DNA from: Serilophus lunatus
Taxonomy: Eukaryota > Chordata > Aves > Passeriformes > Eurylaimidae
DNA: 64,000 nucleotides
Reading direction: 5' to 3'
Assembly (NCBI GenBank): GCA_013399895.1
Contig: VXBA01005714.1
Span: 179,186 to 243,185 of the forward strand
A program made the translations under genes and the position numbers. The notes under the pieces are model-generated. The model searched no databases and had not been told where the DNA came from. It saw only the letters and a list, made by a program, of their open reading frames with translations. This document shows positions 13,396 to 26,235 of the stretch, in pieces; positions within the stretch are counted from its first letter, which is position 1, and each line of letters begins with the position of its first letter.

Positions 13396-13824
13396 CCTTA
13401 TTTTCTGTTAGTCAGAGGTATGTGCCAGCCTTTCCCCAGGAGGGTGTGGGATGTGCAGTGGGTTGGCAGAGCCTGGGATTCCGCGGGGCTGCAGAGCCAG
13501 AGGGTGCAGAGTTCCTCCTGCTGTGATCCCTGCACACCATGGGATGGGGATGGAATGTGCTGCCTCTTCTCCCTTTGCTTTCCTCTGCCTCACTGCTCTC
13601 CTTGAAACCAGCAGCAGATCGTCCCATGGCTCCGGCACTCGCAGCATCGGCGCTGAGGATTGGAGAGGTGTTATTATTGCTGCCAGAATTACTGGTGGGT
13701 AATTAGTGCTCACTAACAGTCCCCTTTGCCTGGCTCACCAAGGCTGAACTAACAACCTCCAAACCCAAACCATCCCCCTCCAGCAGCCTGGGAACAGTCT
13801 CTGGTACCTCAGCCTCCTGCTGGT

Positions 13825-13925
13825 GGTAAATTACAATAATTTTAATTAGTGCTGCTGTTATTAGGGCTAATAAAATTGAATTTCGTTATTTTAGCAGTGA
13901 TTTTATATCTTAGAAAATCAGAAGG
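13825..13925. other. AT-rich, possibly conserved noncoding block
   Basis: A run including ggtaaattacaataatttta, attagtgctgctgttattag and gggctaataaaattgaattt, with several TAAT homeodomain cores. No repeat or coding signal. Suggested by composition alone. Confidence 0.2.
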
Positions 13926-14625
13926 ACTGAACTTTTTTTTCCTGGATGATTTTTTTTTTCCCCATAACAACAGACTGAAATCCAGGGGAGTTTGGGAGTG
14001 AGGGATCATTTGTGCAAAAGAAATTAGAAAAATGCAATGGAAAGTCACCTCTTCAGTTTTAAGTCCTGTTTTCCAGAGTTGTGTGTTCTTCTCCCAGTGT
14101 TAGGAATAAAATTACAAGAGAAACACGTTGCAAAGCCAGCAGAATTATTTCTTGTGGGTATTAATCCTTGGTCATCTCTGAGTATTGGTGATTGGTTATT
14201 ATAATTCATTTCATTGGGGTTTTTTGTCAAGAAGGTGAGAGCGTGGAAGCACTGGACCATCTCTGAACTCAGTGGTGGCTCCACTGAACTCAAGGAATTC
14301 TGCCAGGTGAAAATCCAGCAGCTGTAAGATACAAAGAGCTGCTGAGGAACAGGGGTCTCTGAGCTTTCCTGCTGCTCTGTGCTCCCCCTTGGTAATTCCA
14401 AGCTTTCAGTCAATGCAGTGTCCAAGTGACCCAGCTGTGCTGAAGGGCAGCTCTGCCCTGGAGTTCCTTTCTGGCCTCTTTTGTCCTTTCATGCCTTGGC
14501 TTAAAGAATTTCTGCTGTCTTGGGAAGCAAGAGGGATGATGGTGCTCGGAGTTGTTATTTTTAAATGTCTCAGGCACAACTGGTCCACAGCTTTTTCCTG
14601 ATGGGCATTGGAGATTCCTGCTCCC

Positions 14626-14930
14626 TGTGACCAGTGACAGGACCCCAGGAATGGCTGGAGCTGTGTCAGGGAGGGTTAGGTTGGATCTCAGGGAAAGGTT
14701 CTTCCCCCAGAAGTTGGTTGGGCACTGCCCAGGCTCCCCAGGGTTTGGTCACGACCCCAAAGCTGTCAGAGCTCCAGGAGCATTTGGTGGGATTGTTCCA
14801 AGTCTGACAGAGCTCCAGGAGGGTTTGGACAACACTCAGGGACAGGGTGGGATTGTTGGGGTGTCTGGGCAATGGCAGGAGTTGGACTGGATGATCCTTG
14901 TGGATCCCTTCCAGCTCAGGATATTTGCAT
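14626..14930 (+). repeat. CR1 LINE with an internal duplication, plus strand
   Basis: Shows gctggagctgtgtcagggag, ctcagggaaaggttcttccc and ttggactggatgatccttgt. The 'gtcagagctccaggag' block occurs twice (about 14766 and 14805), giving a local partial duplication not seen in the related copy at 10905. Confidence 0.88.
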
Positions 14931-15796
14931 TCAGAAGCTACAATGGAGCGATGAGCTCCCGGGAGCAGCTTGTTCCCTCTGTAACATTCCAGCTGCTCGT
15001 GCTGCAGGCTGCTGGCAAATCCAGACTCTGGGTTTGTACCTTTTTGTCTTTGCTTTTTCTTTTGGATCACTGTGGATGGGTTTTAATTGCTGCTTTAGTC
15101 TGATGCTGGTGGCTGAAAGAACGGATCAATAATTCACTCGAGAGAACAGCACGGAAGCTCCAAAGTTCCATCTGCTTCCCTTGGCCGTGGGCTGGAACAC
15201 CCTGGGCTGTTCATGGCATTGTGTTTTTGGGGACAAAAATAAGCTTGTAACACTTGCTTGGGCTGCTTTGGGGTTGCAAGAGGGGAGAAAAGGTGGATTT
15301 CCCCTGGGTTTGTTCTCCTGGCTCCCAGCCTGTCTTTGGTGCTGAGCAGAGAGGAGCTGCTGCCTGGGTTGCAGATGTGGGTTTGCAGATAATCATTTCC
15401 ATCCTGATGAGGCTTTTGAATCTTTGAATCCTTCAGGAGTGTTTCTGGAAGCTGCAGAGAAGCTGTATCAGAATTGGGTCTGTGCCAAGTGCAGCCCTGT
15501 CTTGGGACACAAAAGGACTGGAGGTTCCCCCAGCTGGGAACATCCCACAGGATGTTCCTGAGCTTCAGGAGCCTGTGGGAAAAGTGGTGAGGTGTAACTA
15601 CCCACCCTGGCAGTGCCCTGGATCCTAAGAACCCGAGGGTCCAGTGTCACAAAAATCACGGTAGATAGAGCTCAGCTCACCTGGTCCATCCAGGCTCAAA
15701 GGCAGGACTAACTCTCCTTATATCAGGGTGGGAAGTGGTTTTGTGCCGTTTACAAGGTGAATGTCCCTGGTGAATTGGGATTAACCGGAATTGGGA

Positions 15797-16165
15797 TTGT
15801 TCAGCCTGGAAAAGGGAAGCTTTGGGGTGACCTAATTGTGGCCTTTCAGTGCCTGCAGGGAGCTGACAAGAAAGATGGAGACAGTGTCTACAAGGGTCTG
15901 AAGTGACAGCCCAGGAGGGAATGGCTTCCCACTGCCAGAGGGCAGGGTTGGAAGGGATCTTGGGGAGAAATTCCTCCCTGGGAGGGTGGGCAGGCCCTGG
16001 CACAGGGTGCCCAGAGAAGATGTGGCTGCCCCATCCCTGGAAGTGTCCAAGGCCAGCAGCAGCCTGGGATAGTGGGAGGTGTCCCTGCCCATGGCAGGAG
16101 GTGGAATCAGATCATCTTTAAGATCCCTTCCAACCCAAACTATTCTGGAATTCTATGATTAATAA
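15797..16165 (+). repeat. CR1 LINE, longer 3' fragment, plus strand
   Basis: Starts near attgttcagcctggaaaagg, continues through gggtgcccagagaagatgtg and cctgcccatggcaggaggtg, and ends cccttccaacccaaactatt with tattctggaattctatgatt, the CR1 3' tail. Confidence 0.92.
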
Positions 16166-16639
16166 AAGTCTCTGCACATCCCAAAGGGAAACCCATGACG
16201 AGCTGCCAGTGCCCAAATGTCTGATACATGTTTAAAGTCATGTGAGAGGCAAGTTTTAAACTAAGAATTAGGAAAAGGACTTGGAAGTCCTGGCATTTGG
16301 CCTCTCACTGTAGACGCTGAAGGCTCGAGGAGGGAACACCCCATTGTTCTGTAAGACACAGCACCAGCTTTTCTCCTGACTGCACCCAACATTTTTGTTT
16401 TCTCCTTCCACCTCGAGATCCTGGAACCTCAGAAATTCTCTCTCCTAAACTTCTTCCATCTTTCCAAAAGGTCTTTCCATCTCCCTCTCAGCACTCAGAG
16501 GTCGCTTACAGCCCATTGCTCACATGTTTCTGAAGAATTGCCCTGTCCTTGAGCTTCTTTCCCCATCACCCACTTCAGCTCCTCTCCTTGGGCTCAGAAG
16601 ATGACTAAGTCAAGGTCTTTGTTAGATGTAGACTAAACG

Positions 16640-16915
16640 CATTCCCCATATTGTTCTTCCCATCAGACTCTGTCATGTTTTCATCTCCTAATACCAGAGC
16701 AGAGCCCACAGCTCACGAATGTGCATTTTTCAAAGGGACTCTCCATAAAGGTCTATTAGCAAGGGATGAGTAATGGCTTGACAAAATAGATTTAAGTGGC
16801 CCCTTCTGAATCATCTTGGCAGTAATAGAGAGAGTGTGTCCATTTTTTGATTAAATATTTCCAGTGCCATTAGCTCGGGTGAAGTAAACAACTTCTATTG
16901 AGTTTGCCTGCTAAT
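16640..16915. other. AT-rich, possibly conserved noncoding block
   Basis: Non-repetitive sequence with cttgacaaaatagatttaag, tttgattaaatatttccagt and aacttctattgagtttgcct. It looks like many vertebrate conserved noncoding elements (AT-rich, no CR1). Conservation was not tested. Confidence 0.22.
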
Positions 16916-17866
16916 GACAACCCAAAGGCCTTTGATCTCTGTGTTATCTCTGTGGCTTGGATGGGGATAAAGATCGTGGAATCGTTGCTAAAGTATCATC
17001 AAAGAGTTTGGAAACGCTTCTTTAGCCTCAGTGTTTGTGCTCCACCTTCTGTGGATGTGGATGGGCATCCCATAATTTCTGTGCATAGCCAGAAATGTGC
17101 ATTTGTGATGTGGCTGCAGAGTTTTAGAAAAAAAAAAATCAACAACCTGCATTTCCTGTGCAGATTCCCTCAGGCAGGGTGTCCATACTCATTTTTGCCT
17201 GAAAATGGCTGTAACATATTTCCTTGTTCTTTGTGTGTATTCACTACTTAAATATTCCAGCTCTTGGTATCTTGTGACTCAGTTTCCATCTAAAAGGAGA
17301 AAGTAGGCTCCAGCTCTTCTTTCTAGTTAATGGTGTGGAATACAAGGTACTTTCAGCCTAAATATAGAAATATGTTTATTAGTATATAGATAAAAAGGAA
17401 AATACATCACTATGAATGACATGTTATTTTTTTAAATGGATGCTTTATGCTTAGCCAGGGGAAAAAAACTGATTTCAGGCCTCGGGCTGATGATTTTTGG
17501 CCATTTGTGGTTGACTTCAGCACAGATAGTGGTCAAGAACAAACAGCTTTGCAGTGGGCCAGAACTGTGTGAATATAATTCCTTGTGCAAGTGTCTTTTT
17601 TATCTTTTTTTCTGGAGAGGGACAAGCCAAATATATTGGATGAGAGTGAGCACAGGCCCTGCTCAGAGATGTCACGGCTCACGGACCCGCTGGGGCTTTG
17701 AAGGGCTCCACCAGCACATGGATCTGGATGAGTCAGGCTGCATCATTTCCCTGGATTTTTGCCAGGGGCTCTTAAAGGAACCAAAGCCATGTGGGGTGGG
17801 ATGGCAGTGGAGAGAAACCTGCTCGTGTTTAATGTGAAGAGGGAAGGGGGATCTGTAACAGGTCTG

Positions 17867-18420
17867 CCTCTGGAATCCCAGAATATGCTGAGCTGGAAGG
17901 GACCCACAAGGATCATGGAGTCCAAACCTTAACCCTGCACAGCCCCATCCCCAAGAGTCACACTGTGTGTCCCAGAGGATCATCCCACCCCTCCTGCAGC
18001 TCTGGCAGCCTTGGGGCTGTGCCCACTGCCCTGGGGAGCCTGGGCAGTGCCCAACCCCCCTCTGGGTAAAGGAGACCCTTGGCCTGAGATCCCCCCTGCC
18101 CCTGCCCTGACACAGCTCCAGCCCATTCCCTGGGCTCCTGGCCCTGGTCCCACAGAGCAGAGCTCAGTCCCTGTCCCTCCTCTGCCCCTGCCCAGGGAGT
18201 TGTCCCTGCCAGGAGCTCTCCCCTCAGTCTCCTCTTCTCCAGCTGAACACACCAAGTGCCCTCAGCTGCTCCTCACATCTTCCCCCCCCAGGCCCTTCCC
18301 CATCTTCCTTCCCTCCTTTGGACACTCTCTCATGGCTTCAAATCTTATATTGTGGTGCCCAAAGTGGCCCCAACATCCAAGGTGAGGCCACCCCAGTGCA
18401 GAGCAGAGAGAAGTTGCCAG
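17867..18420 (-). repeat. CR1 LINE, longest copy in the window
   Basis: The + strand starts ctggaatcccagaatatgct, passes through gctggaagggacccacaagg, ccctggggagcctgggcagt and tcctcttctccagctgaaca, and reaches ttgtggtgcccaaagtggcc. It extends about 550 bp and is the complement of the subfamily seen at 35400. Confidence 0.92.
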
Positions 18421-19127
18421 AGGCACCTCCTGTGTCCTGTGAAGAGGGACTGTTACTTAAACCCAGCACTGGAGCACTGAGGAGCCTTTCCCTGCCTTCA
18501 CTTCAGGCATATTCCCATTTTTCCTCTTCCCCCCTGGCACTAATCAGTGTGTCAGGGCTGTATCTATGACCAGAGTCCACACTCCAGCATCTCTCCTGGA
18601 GTCTTCCTGTGACTTCTTGTTTAATAACTAAACCTGAGCATTTCTGGCCTGGTCTGGGGGGTTGTTTTCTAGGGTTTGGAGGGTTGGGGTTTTTTTTTCA
18701 TTTTAAGGCTTATTTTTGAGCCATCTGTCACACCAAGTGATCCTCCATCAAGATATAATCCAGTTGATTGGCCTACTTTTCAAGAACAGTAGCTTTAGCT
18801 TTGTGTGCTACAGCTGATAAGATTTCAGATTGCCCAGATCCTTTCTCTGGAGGGTGGGGAAGGCAGCAATTGATCTAATCCTGCCTGGCATTTATGTCAC
18901 TTGAAATGAAATTGCATTTTGCTGAATGAAACTGAGAAATGGGAAAGTAATACTGCAAATATGTTGTGCCATGTGGGACCTTCTGCCTGAGAAGCTTCCT
19001 AAGGAAGCTACAGCAGAGTGGTTATCCTGGAAAACAAACTGTCTCTGATCTGTAGCTCTGGTTGCACGAGATGAAAATGTGGCATCCAGGGTTTCTTCTG
19101 TAGAAAACACTCCCAGCCAGGAGACAC

Positions 19128-19330
19128 AGAATCATGGAATGGTTTGGGTTGGAAGGGAGCTCAAAGATCAGCCAGATCCAGCGACACCTCCCACTATCTC
19201 AAGTTGCTCCAACCTGGCCTTGGATAATTCCAGGGCTGGGGCAGCCACAGCTCCTCCATGAAACCTGTGCCAGGGCCTCCCCACCATCCCAAGGAAAAAT
19301 TTCTTCCCAGTATCTAAACCTCTTAGTCAA
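19128..19330 (-). repeat. CR1 LINE, 3' end fragment
   Basis: Shows acagaatcatggaatggttt, gggttggaagggagctc and ttgctccaacctggccttgg; it ends near ttcttcccagtatctaaacc. Confidence 0.88.
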
Positions 19331-20759
19331 TACCAAATGAGCTTGAACTTGCACAGAATTCCCGGGGAATATGTGACTTTGGAATCTGGTTATTGCTGGA
19401 TAATCAACTCTGATGGCTGGTTTTAGTGCTGGAGACTCACCTTGTGAGCAGCTTCCTCCAGCCCTCCACCACTGCCCTGTTTCCAGCTCCAGAAAGGTGT
19501 GGTTTGCATTTGGCATCTGCAGTTGGGTATGGAATTACTGGCTGTTACTCTCTGGCCATGGAGCAGAGGGGTAGAAGTAGTTCCAGAGAACATTAGGAGA
19601 TCAAATAGGTCAATTGAAAGGAGGAACAATTACCATCAGTTATCTTCAATTAAACTGTTATCACCTGAAGGATCCCATTTAGAGGAAGGCATAAAACTGA
19701 GAGGTGACTGAGAGAATTAACTCTCATTTTTAATTCCAAAGCCAGGGAATCCCTCAGTAGGCATGAGGACATCTCTGTTCCTTCTGTTCCCAGCCTACTT
19801 TTCAGAGGAGCCCATTTAGAAATCTCTCAGCAAAGCCTTTTTTTTCATGTTAAGCACAAACTCATCGGATAAGTCACAGCTTTTAGCAGAGACATCAATG
19901 ACAGATAAACCCTTCCTGAGCAGGGCTGGTGCTCTGGGAGGTTGTGGGGTCTGGCTGTTAAACCTGGGGCAGTGACACCTCAGAATAGCAAAGTCTTGGG
20001 GACCAGGGCAGTCTTTAAGGAGCTGGGACATCCTGGTTCAAATTCCTGATCCTTTTCCGAGGCCAGACAGCAAAATAACTTTGAACTGCTTTCATGTGGA
20101 TTGGAAAGTACCACCCAAACCCTTTTTTCTATTAAGAGAAGTTCTATCACATGAAAGGAAGACAATTTCTGTAGTTGGAACCTCAGTCTAGATTGACTCA
20201 GCTTGTTTGAAGTTGATTTTAAGACAGTAAGAGTCCAATCTTGTAGTAAATAAACTACATCCAAATGGTTTACAGAGGGAATGTTTTCAGCTGCTGAAGT
20301 TGAAAAGCCCACTTGCATCATTCATGTTTTTCTAAGGGCAGGGAATGCAAAGGAGGAAGAATCCAGGTCTTGAGTTGCTTGGGGTTCTCTGCTTGTTTGG
20401 GCTGGTTGGTTGTTTACTTGCCATAGAAATATCAGAATAATTCGGGTCAGACTTTGACAAGCAAAAAGAAAAAAGGAGAGAAAAATAAAGGTCAAAATGT
20501 AGCCTTCACTTCTGCTGGGGTGTCACTTCCATTCCCTGACAGCTCTGCTTCCACTGTGACCCTCTGGCTCCTGGAACTCCCTCAGAGAGGACCTTTGCCC
20601 AAACTGTTTCTGAGGCATTGGAATGAAATAGCTGTAAATAAAAACAAGCAGCTTGTGTAGGGCAAACCTTGACTCTTCTGCATGGAACTGCTGGAATATT
20701 GAGTCTCTGCTTGTGGGATGTCACAGCTTCTCTCCTTCCCTTATTTCTTAGCCAGGGAA

Positions 20760-20882
20760 TGTTCAAATCCTCCCTGGGAGGGTGGGGAGTCCCTGGCACA
20801 GGGTGCCCAGAGAAGCTGTGGCTGCCCCATCCCTGGAAGTGTCCAAGGCCAGGTTGGAGCAGCCTGGGATAGTGGGAGGTGT
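20760..20882 (+). repeat. CR1 LINE fragment lacking its 3' end
   Basis: Shows ctccctgggagggtggggag, gggtgcccagagaagctgtg and gcagcctgggatagtgggag, then breaks off before the usual 'tccctgcccatggcag' and tail, at gtgtaaacag. Confidence 0.88.
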
Positions 20883-23609
20883 GTAAACAGAGTAAGTTTA
20901 AAGTCCCTGGATGCCTTGTCCCTTCTCCCTGCATTCCCTTTGGGTTTGAATTCTGTGAAATGGGGAGGATGCCAGGGACTGCAGGCAGGTGAAATCTGTT
21001 GCAGTGGAATAACTGGTAACTGGAAAATCATAATTGCTCAAAAATGAGGCGAAGAGAGAGAAAATTCAGGGTGTCCAGAAACAAAACGTGGATTGACAGC
21101 TCATTGCTGTGCCTGGGCAGAGTCTCTGAAGGCTCAGCTTAAAAAATTTAAAGCAGAAAAGGCATCATAAACAAGAGCTCAGAATCCCATTGTCAGCTTT
21201 AGACTCAGGACTAGAGAAAAAAAACAACCCAAGTGCAAAGGATGTTCATGAGACTAAAGATTCAGGTTTGTTTACTGCTCCTCATGACTCAGGAGGAGTC
21301 GAGCTGCCTTGGGCTTGGGGGGAATTTCTGGAGCAAAGCACATCTTTTATTCTGGAAGCTTCCTTCCCTGTTCATTCAGCAGGAAGGACGTGGTGCCCAG
21401 AATCCCTTTTCTCCTGTGGGATGCAGGTGGGATTATTTCTCCTCCATCTCAGAGCAAAAAGGTGCCCCAGCCTGGGGATTGAGCCCAAATTGTGTGAAAT
21501 AGGTGGTTGTGGATGCAGCAATCAAAAGAGATGAGGGAGAAGATGGACAAGAGGAAAAAGAGGCACAAAGAAATCATCTTCCTTGAAGAACTGCAGCAAT
21601 TCAGTTGCACAAAGAGCATCCAAGGCTGCAACTCCTGCTCTTCATTCTCTGCTTGTAGGAGCCATCAATAATTTGACCATTATGGGTTTCTCTTTTATTG
21701 AATTTCTTGATTTCCAGGAAGGCTCTGGGGGTTGTGCTGAGCCTTGCTAAAACCAGAAGTGTCAGGTTCTCAGAAGGAGCCTTGTCTTGCCAGGTTTTCA
21801 GACCTAAACTATGTAGGAGAAGATTTTTTTGTCTGTTTGTCTGAACTCGGAATGAACTGCTGAAACCTTTGAGGTTTGTCCCTAATAAAAGCATAGTTTT
21901 GAATCACTGAAATATTCTGCAGCATAGATATGGCCTTCCAAGTGAGCAGAAGTGGTGGGATGTGTCTTGCCTGCAGTCCAGGATTGTTTTGACTTCAAAT
22001 TCAGACTCAAGGATGCTGAAATCTTACAAACTGATGCCACAGTTTCTGCCTCTCCCTTGAATAGTAGGAAACTTACTCCTACGGCCAAAGGATGACAATT
22101 TGAATGTGAAACCCATAAAGTTTGTACTCAGATCTGAACCTTTTTTGGACTTTACCTGGGTTAAACCACTCTCTGTGCTCAGTTTTGCTGAGGGTCTCCA
22201 GCAATTCCCATTCCAGCCTCCACAACCATTGCCAACCATCTCCCATCTTGCATCCAGTGTGGGGATTCCTGAGCGTTTTTTATCCTCCTGAAAGGCCACC
22301 TGGCTGCCTTTTGGCCTGGCTCTGAGAAACTGCAGCAGCAAAAGTTGTGATGATCCCCAAATTCGATGAGGGGTCGTTCTCCCTCTCGCTGTGTTTGAAA
22401 AAGGAATTTTTCCCTCATTCAGCTTGGAGCCCTGTGGTGCACAAGGAGTTTCCCTGTCAGAGTTGTGAAGGTTTATAGAACAAATTGGCAAAAAACACCC
22501 CTTTAGAACTACCCTCTTGGAAGTACCTCATTTTGCTGCCAAGCTTTATTAACCATTCCTTGCTAGAAAGGAACTTGCATTTCATGCCACAACCACTTCT
22601 CAAGCAAAAAGCCTGACATTTCCTTTTCTGAGGTGGTCAAAATAAGACATTTCAGCCAGGTAGTTTGACAGAAATAAAAAGTTTTGTTTTCAGCAAATGC
22701 ACGATTTTGCTTCACCAGTAGAAAAAGATTCCCTGCTCTGGGGTTGGCTTAAATCTGAACAAAACAACAGTGTCTCCTAGTGGCTGACTCCAGGGGCTTG
22801 GCCAAAATCCATCTTGGCTTTCAAGTGTCTCTTCCTTGACCCTCCTGCTGGATCTTTGCTCATCAGGGAGTGAGGGAAGCGGGAAATGTTTGCTCTGAGC
22901 AATGAACCACCTCAGAAGGCACAAAAATATCCATGGCCGGCTGTTTTCCAGGCCCTGGTTGGTGTCGAGAGAAGGTCATTCCACTTGAAGGCTGGAGCAC
23001 TGGAACTTGGCTCATCTGCTCTTCAGCTTCCACTCTAATAATCCAAAAGCTTCCAGCAGCAGCTTGGCCAGCACTCAGGGCCATCCATCCTTGTCACTGC
23101 TCCAGCATCCCTCCCTGTCATCCCATTAGCTCTGCCTCACACCACGGATGATCCCTGGAGGATAATGGAGATCCCTGGTGCGAGGGTGGCTCTGCAGGGC
23201 CAGCTGTCCCTCAGTTGGACCCTGTGCTCTGCTGTCACAGCTACTGGTGACCTTTTCTGGGCCACCTGCCTGTCCTGGGTGTCCTCTGTCCCCTCCCTTG
23301 ACAGGTCACTGCAGCTTTTCTCCTCAACTTGTACATGAAGCAAAAGTCACAGTGCTGGAGACAAAGCAATAAGGGCACAGATTGTCAAAGGATGTTGGTA
23401 AATCGGTTCAAGCAGATGGTTGTGATGCCATGAGCTCAACCAAGCCACAGAAAAATCTCAGGCTTGGCTTAGAAAACCTGGGAATTTAGGGAATAACAAC
23501 TTAAAAATTATTTTTATTTACCTGGGGGTGTTTTTAGGTTTGTTCAGCTTAGGCTTTTCAGGCTGGACACTGACATTTTTGATAAAGACTGAGATTGTTT
23601 TATCATCAG
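20883..23609. other. Unique intronic stretch of intron 9
   Basis: About 2.7 kb; no repeat, RNA or coding signal recognised. Confidence 0.7.
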
Positions 23610-23682
23610 TGCTGGGTTAGCAGTTGGACTCGGTGATCTTAGGGGTCTTTTCCAACCTTAATGATTCCATGATTCTATATCC
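23610..23682 (+). repeat. CR1 LINE, short 3' tail fragment
   Basis: gcagttggactcggtgatct, ggggtcttttccaacctta and atgattccatgattctatat is the last ~70 bp of a CR1 element. Confidence 0.75.
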
Positions 23683-23944
23683 ACAAAACTCCAGGATTAG
23701 GGATTCTGAAGTGATCACCAGCTCTCCCAGTTTCCATGAGGAACTTGTGACTCTTGGCAGCACATGTGGCAGAAGCAAGGTGAGCTTGGAGAACACCAGA
23801 CTGTCTCACTTTAGCAAATGAGGCTCCTGCTGTGTGGCAGTGTACAAGGCTCTGGAGGGAGCAGGGGGAAGATTCTCCATGTTTCTGAGGAGAAAGTGCT
23901 ACAGAAAAACCCCAAGAAGCTGCAGTTTCATGTAAAAAATGATG

Positions 23945-24225
23945 TTGGTCTCTTCTCCCAGAGAAGTAATGACAAGATGAGAGGACACAGCCTCAAACTG
24001 CACCAGGGGAGGGTCAGGTTGGACAGAAGGAGGGATTTCTTCATGGAAAGAGCTGTCAGGCCTTGGAAGGGGCTGCCCAGGGAGGTTTGGAGTCCCCATC
24101 CCTGGAGGTGTCCAAGGAATAACTGGATGTGACACTCAATGCTCTGGGCTGGGGGACAAGGTGGGGATTGAGCACAGGTTGGGATGATCCTGGAGGGCTT
24201 TTCCAGCCTCAGGGATTGTGTAATT
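23945..24225 (+). repeat. CR1 LINE, 3' end fragment, plus strand
   Basis: Contains ggtctcttctcccagagaag, gcctcaaactgcaccagggg, ctgcccagggaggtttggag and gggatgatcctggagggctt. A different CR1 subfamily from the ones at 7317 or 10905. Confidence 0.88.
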
Positions 24226-26083
24226 CCTTGCTGATGATTGTCATTCCTTTCCCAGCCTCGACATTCCAACGAGCCATGAACACCCTGTCCCACAGAGCTC
24301 TCAATCTGCAAGAATTTAAGAAGTTCTTTTGCTTCTTGTCAGGAATGTCCTTGTCTAACCCTGGCTAGGGGGCCACCAAACGTGCTCAAAGACACTGAGT
24401 GTGGTGCCCTGTCACCACTGGGGTTTGGAGTGGGAGCCCACAGGGCTGTTTTGGGCTCAGTCTCTGTTGGGGAGCTGGTTCAATGCCTTCCCAGAGCAGC
24501 CCTTTCCTCCAGCTGTGTTTTCATTCCTACAGAAAGACTCTGCCTGGGATGTTTTAGAAGGGAATGGGATGGATGTTAGAGAGGGAATCCATCCCTGCAG
24601 CGAGGAAGGTGTGAGGAGGGCAGGCAGCTGATCCTCAGCTGCTTCATGGAGACTAAAGAACTGAAAATTGCCCAATCCTTGCCCTGGTGTCCCTTGGTAA
24701 TTGGTGTCTGTGGGTTGTAACCATGAGGACTGAGCTCTTAGTGCTTTCTCCTGGATAAATGGATGAGCAGCAGACAGACTATTGCATGAAGTGCTTTAGC
24801 TGGGAGTGATGGTTCATTAGCAGCCCACAGACTGTCCTGCCCTAGCAGGAGATGTGTGGGCTCTTCCTGCAGTCAAATTAACTCTTTCACCACCTCTCCT
24901 TCCTTTGCCCAGGCTTTGGTCTGCAGAGTGGGAAGTGAAATGTGATGGTGTCACAATATGAAACAATATCTCCAAGAAACAAGTTCTTTCCATGGTGTCT
25001 GGTGAGGGGTAGGGAATAAAGGAAACTATTATCAGTGCAGGGGATGAGTCAGATATGAAAATCACACCTTTTCCTAGACAATGTTATTACACTGAGGAAA
25101 AGGAAATGAAAAAAGACTTATTTTCTCTTGCAAAGGAACAGCCCTCGAACTAGAAATGTGGAAATGCACATTGCAGAGCCTGGTGCTGCTTGGAGGGGCA
25201 GCTCCAGGGAGTGAACAAACCCCATCCCACCTTTTGTATCTGTCCCCTCTGGGCCACGTTTTGGAGCCTGACTTTGCTGCACTTCCCAGGAAAGGAACCT
25301 CAGGCTCTGTCTGAGAACAAGATTGTAGCCCAAGATAATTTGGTGCTGGTGATGGAGGAGAGGAGTGGAAAAATCTTGGATTTGTGCTGCATGAAGTCTT
25401 GGTGCACTCAGAGAAACCTCCACTGATCCTGGAGGGAATCCTGACACTCAGGACCATGCTGCTGTCACTTGAACAAAATCTGCTGTGTGTTACTAACCAG
25501 CATTTCAGAAGGAAAGATCATTTGGGGATTTTTGGAGACAATTTCCAAAGGGAGATAAATATCTCAAGGGGCATGGACCTATTATCCTACTGACTTTCAC
25601 TAGTATTTATTTTCCTAATTGTCTTAAGGGATGTCTGCAAGAAAAATGCTTTGTTTTAATATGAATAGAGCTGTGCTAATATTCATATTTTGTTATATAT
25701 ATTCATATAAAGCTGGAGTTAGTGCAATAAAAACAGCCTGACCTGTGTGAGCCATGCCAGCCATTCACCTGGATAATTGCATCTTGGAACAGGGAACAAG
25801 CCCTTAACCTGGCATAGCTTTCATTTTTTGGGCCCTTCTGTTGGGCACAGTTGTCCTGCAGCTGCTCCAGAAATGGGCTGGGATTCTGTGTTTCCACTAA
25901 GACTCACAGGGACTATCCCTGGGATTTGTCTGCTCTCCCCCTCAGACTTTATCAACCTGAGTGACTTCCCAGAAGGAATATGGGAAGGTGCAGAAGTTGT
26001 GCAACATTAGCACAAATCCCAGTTCCAGCCCTTCCCATTCCCTCTGTGCATCCCTTTGACCCTGTTGCTTCTCTTTCCTGTAG
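24226..26083. other. End of intron 9
   Basis: About 1.9 kb before exon 10. There is an AT-rich patch near 25590-25730 (ttgttatatatattcatata); otherwise nothing recognised. Confidence 0.7.
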
Positions 26084-26235
26084 CCAGATGAGTTGACCAA
26101 CGCCTTGGAGATCAGTAACATCGTCTTCACAAGCATGTTTGCCCTGGAAATGCTCCTGAAACTCCTTGCCTTTGGCATCTTTGGCTACATCAAGAACCCC
26201 TACAACATCTTCGACGGGATCATCGTTGTCATCAG
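26084..26235 (+). CDS. CACNA1H: CACNA1H exon 10: IIS2 and start of IIS3
   Basis: The acceptor is tttcctgtag and the donor follows ATCAG|gtcgct. The exon encodes [11 protein letters not shown], then the IIS2 helix with [17 protein letters not shown] and the start of IIS3 ([13 protein letters not shown]). It enters in phase 0 and ends two bases into a serine codon (AG), completed by T at 28237. The ALEISNIVF wording is that of CACNA1H/CACNA1G, not CACNA1I. Confidence 0.96.

Larger units (their letters stand above)
1..26083 (+). other. Long intron (intron 9 by homology), open at the 5' end
   Basis: No reading frame here resembles any part of a calcium channel, and no segment combines splice sites with conserved-looking coding sequence. 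Exon 10 starts in phase 0 with [11 protein letters not shown], so the preceding exon, expected to end in a YHEQ-like peptide of IIS1, must lie before position 1. The stretch holds about fourteen CR1 copies or fragments, one MIR-like SINE and a few AT-rich blocks listed separately. That it is intron rests on the contiguity of the assembly. Confidence 0.7.

Noticed and set aside
14552..15103. A 183-codon open frame
   Set aside because: It lies mostly over the non-coding 3' part of a CR1 element.
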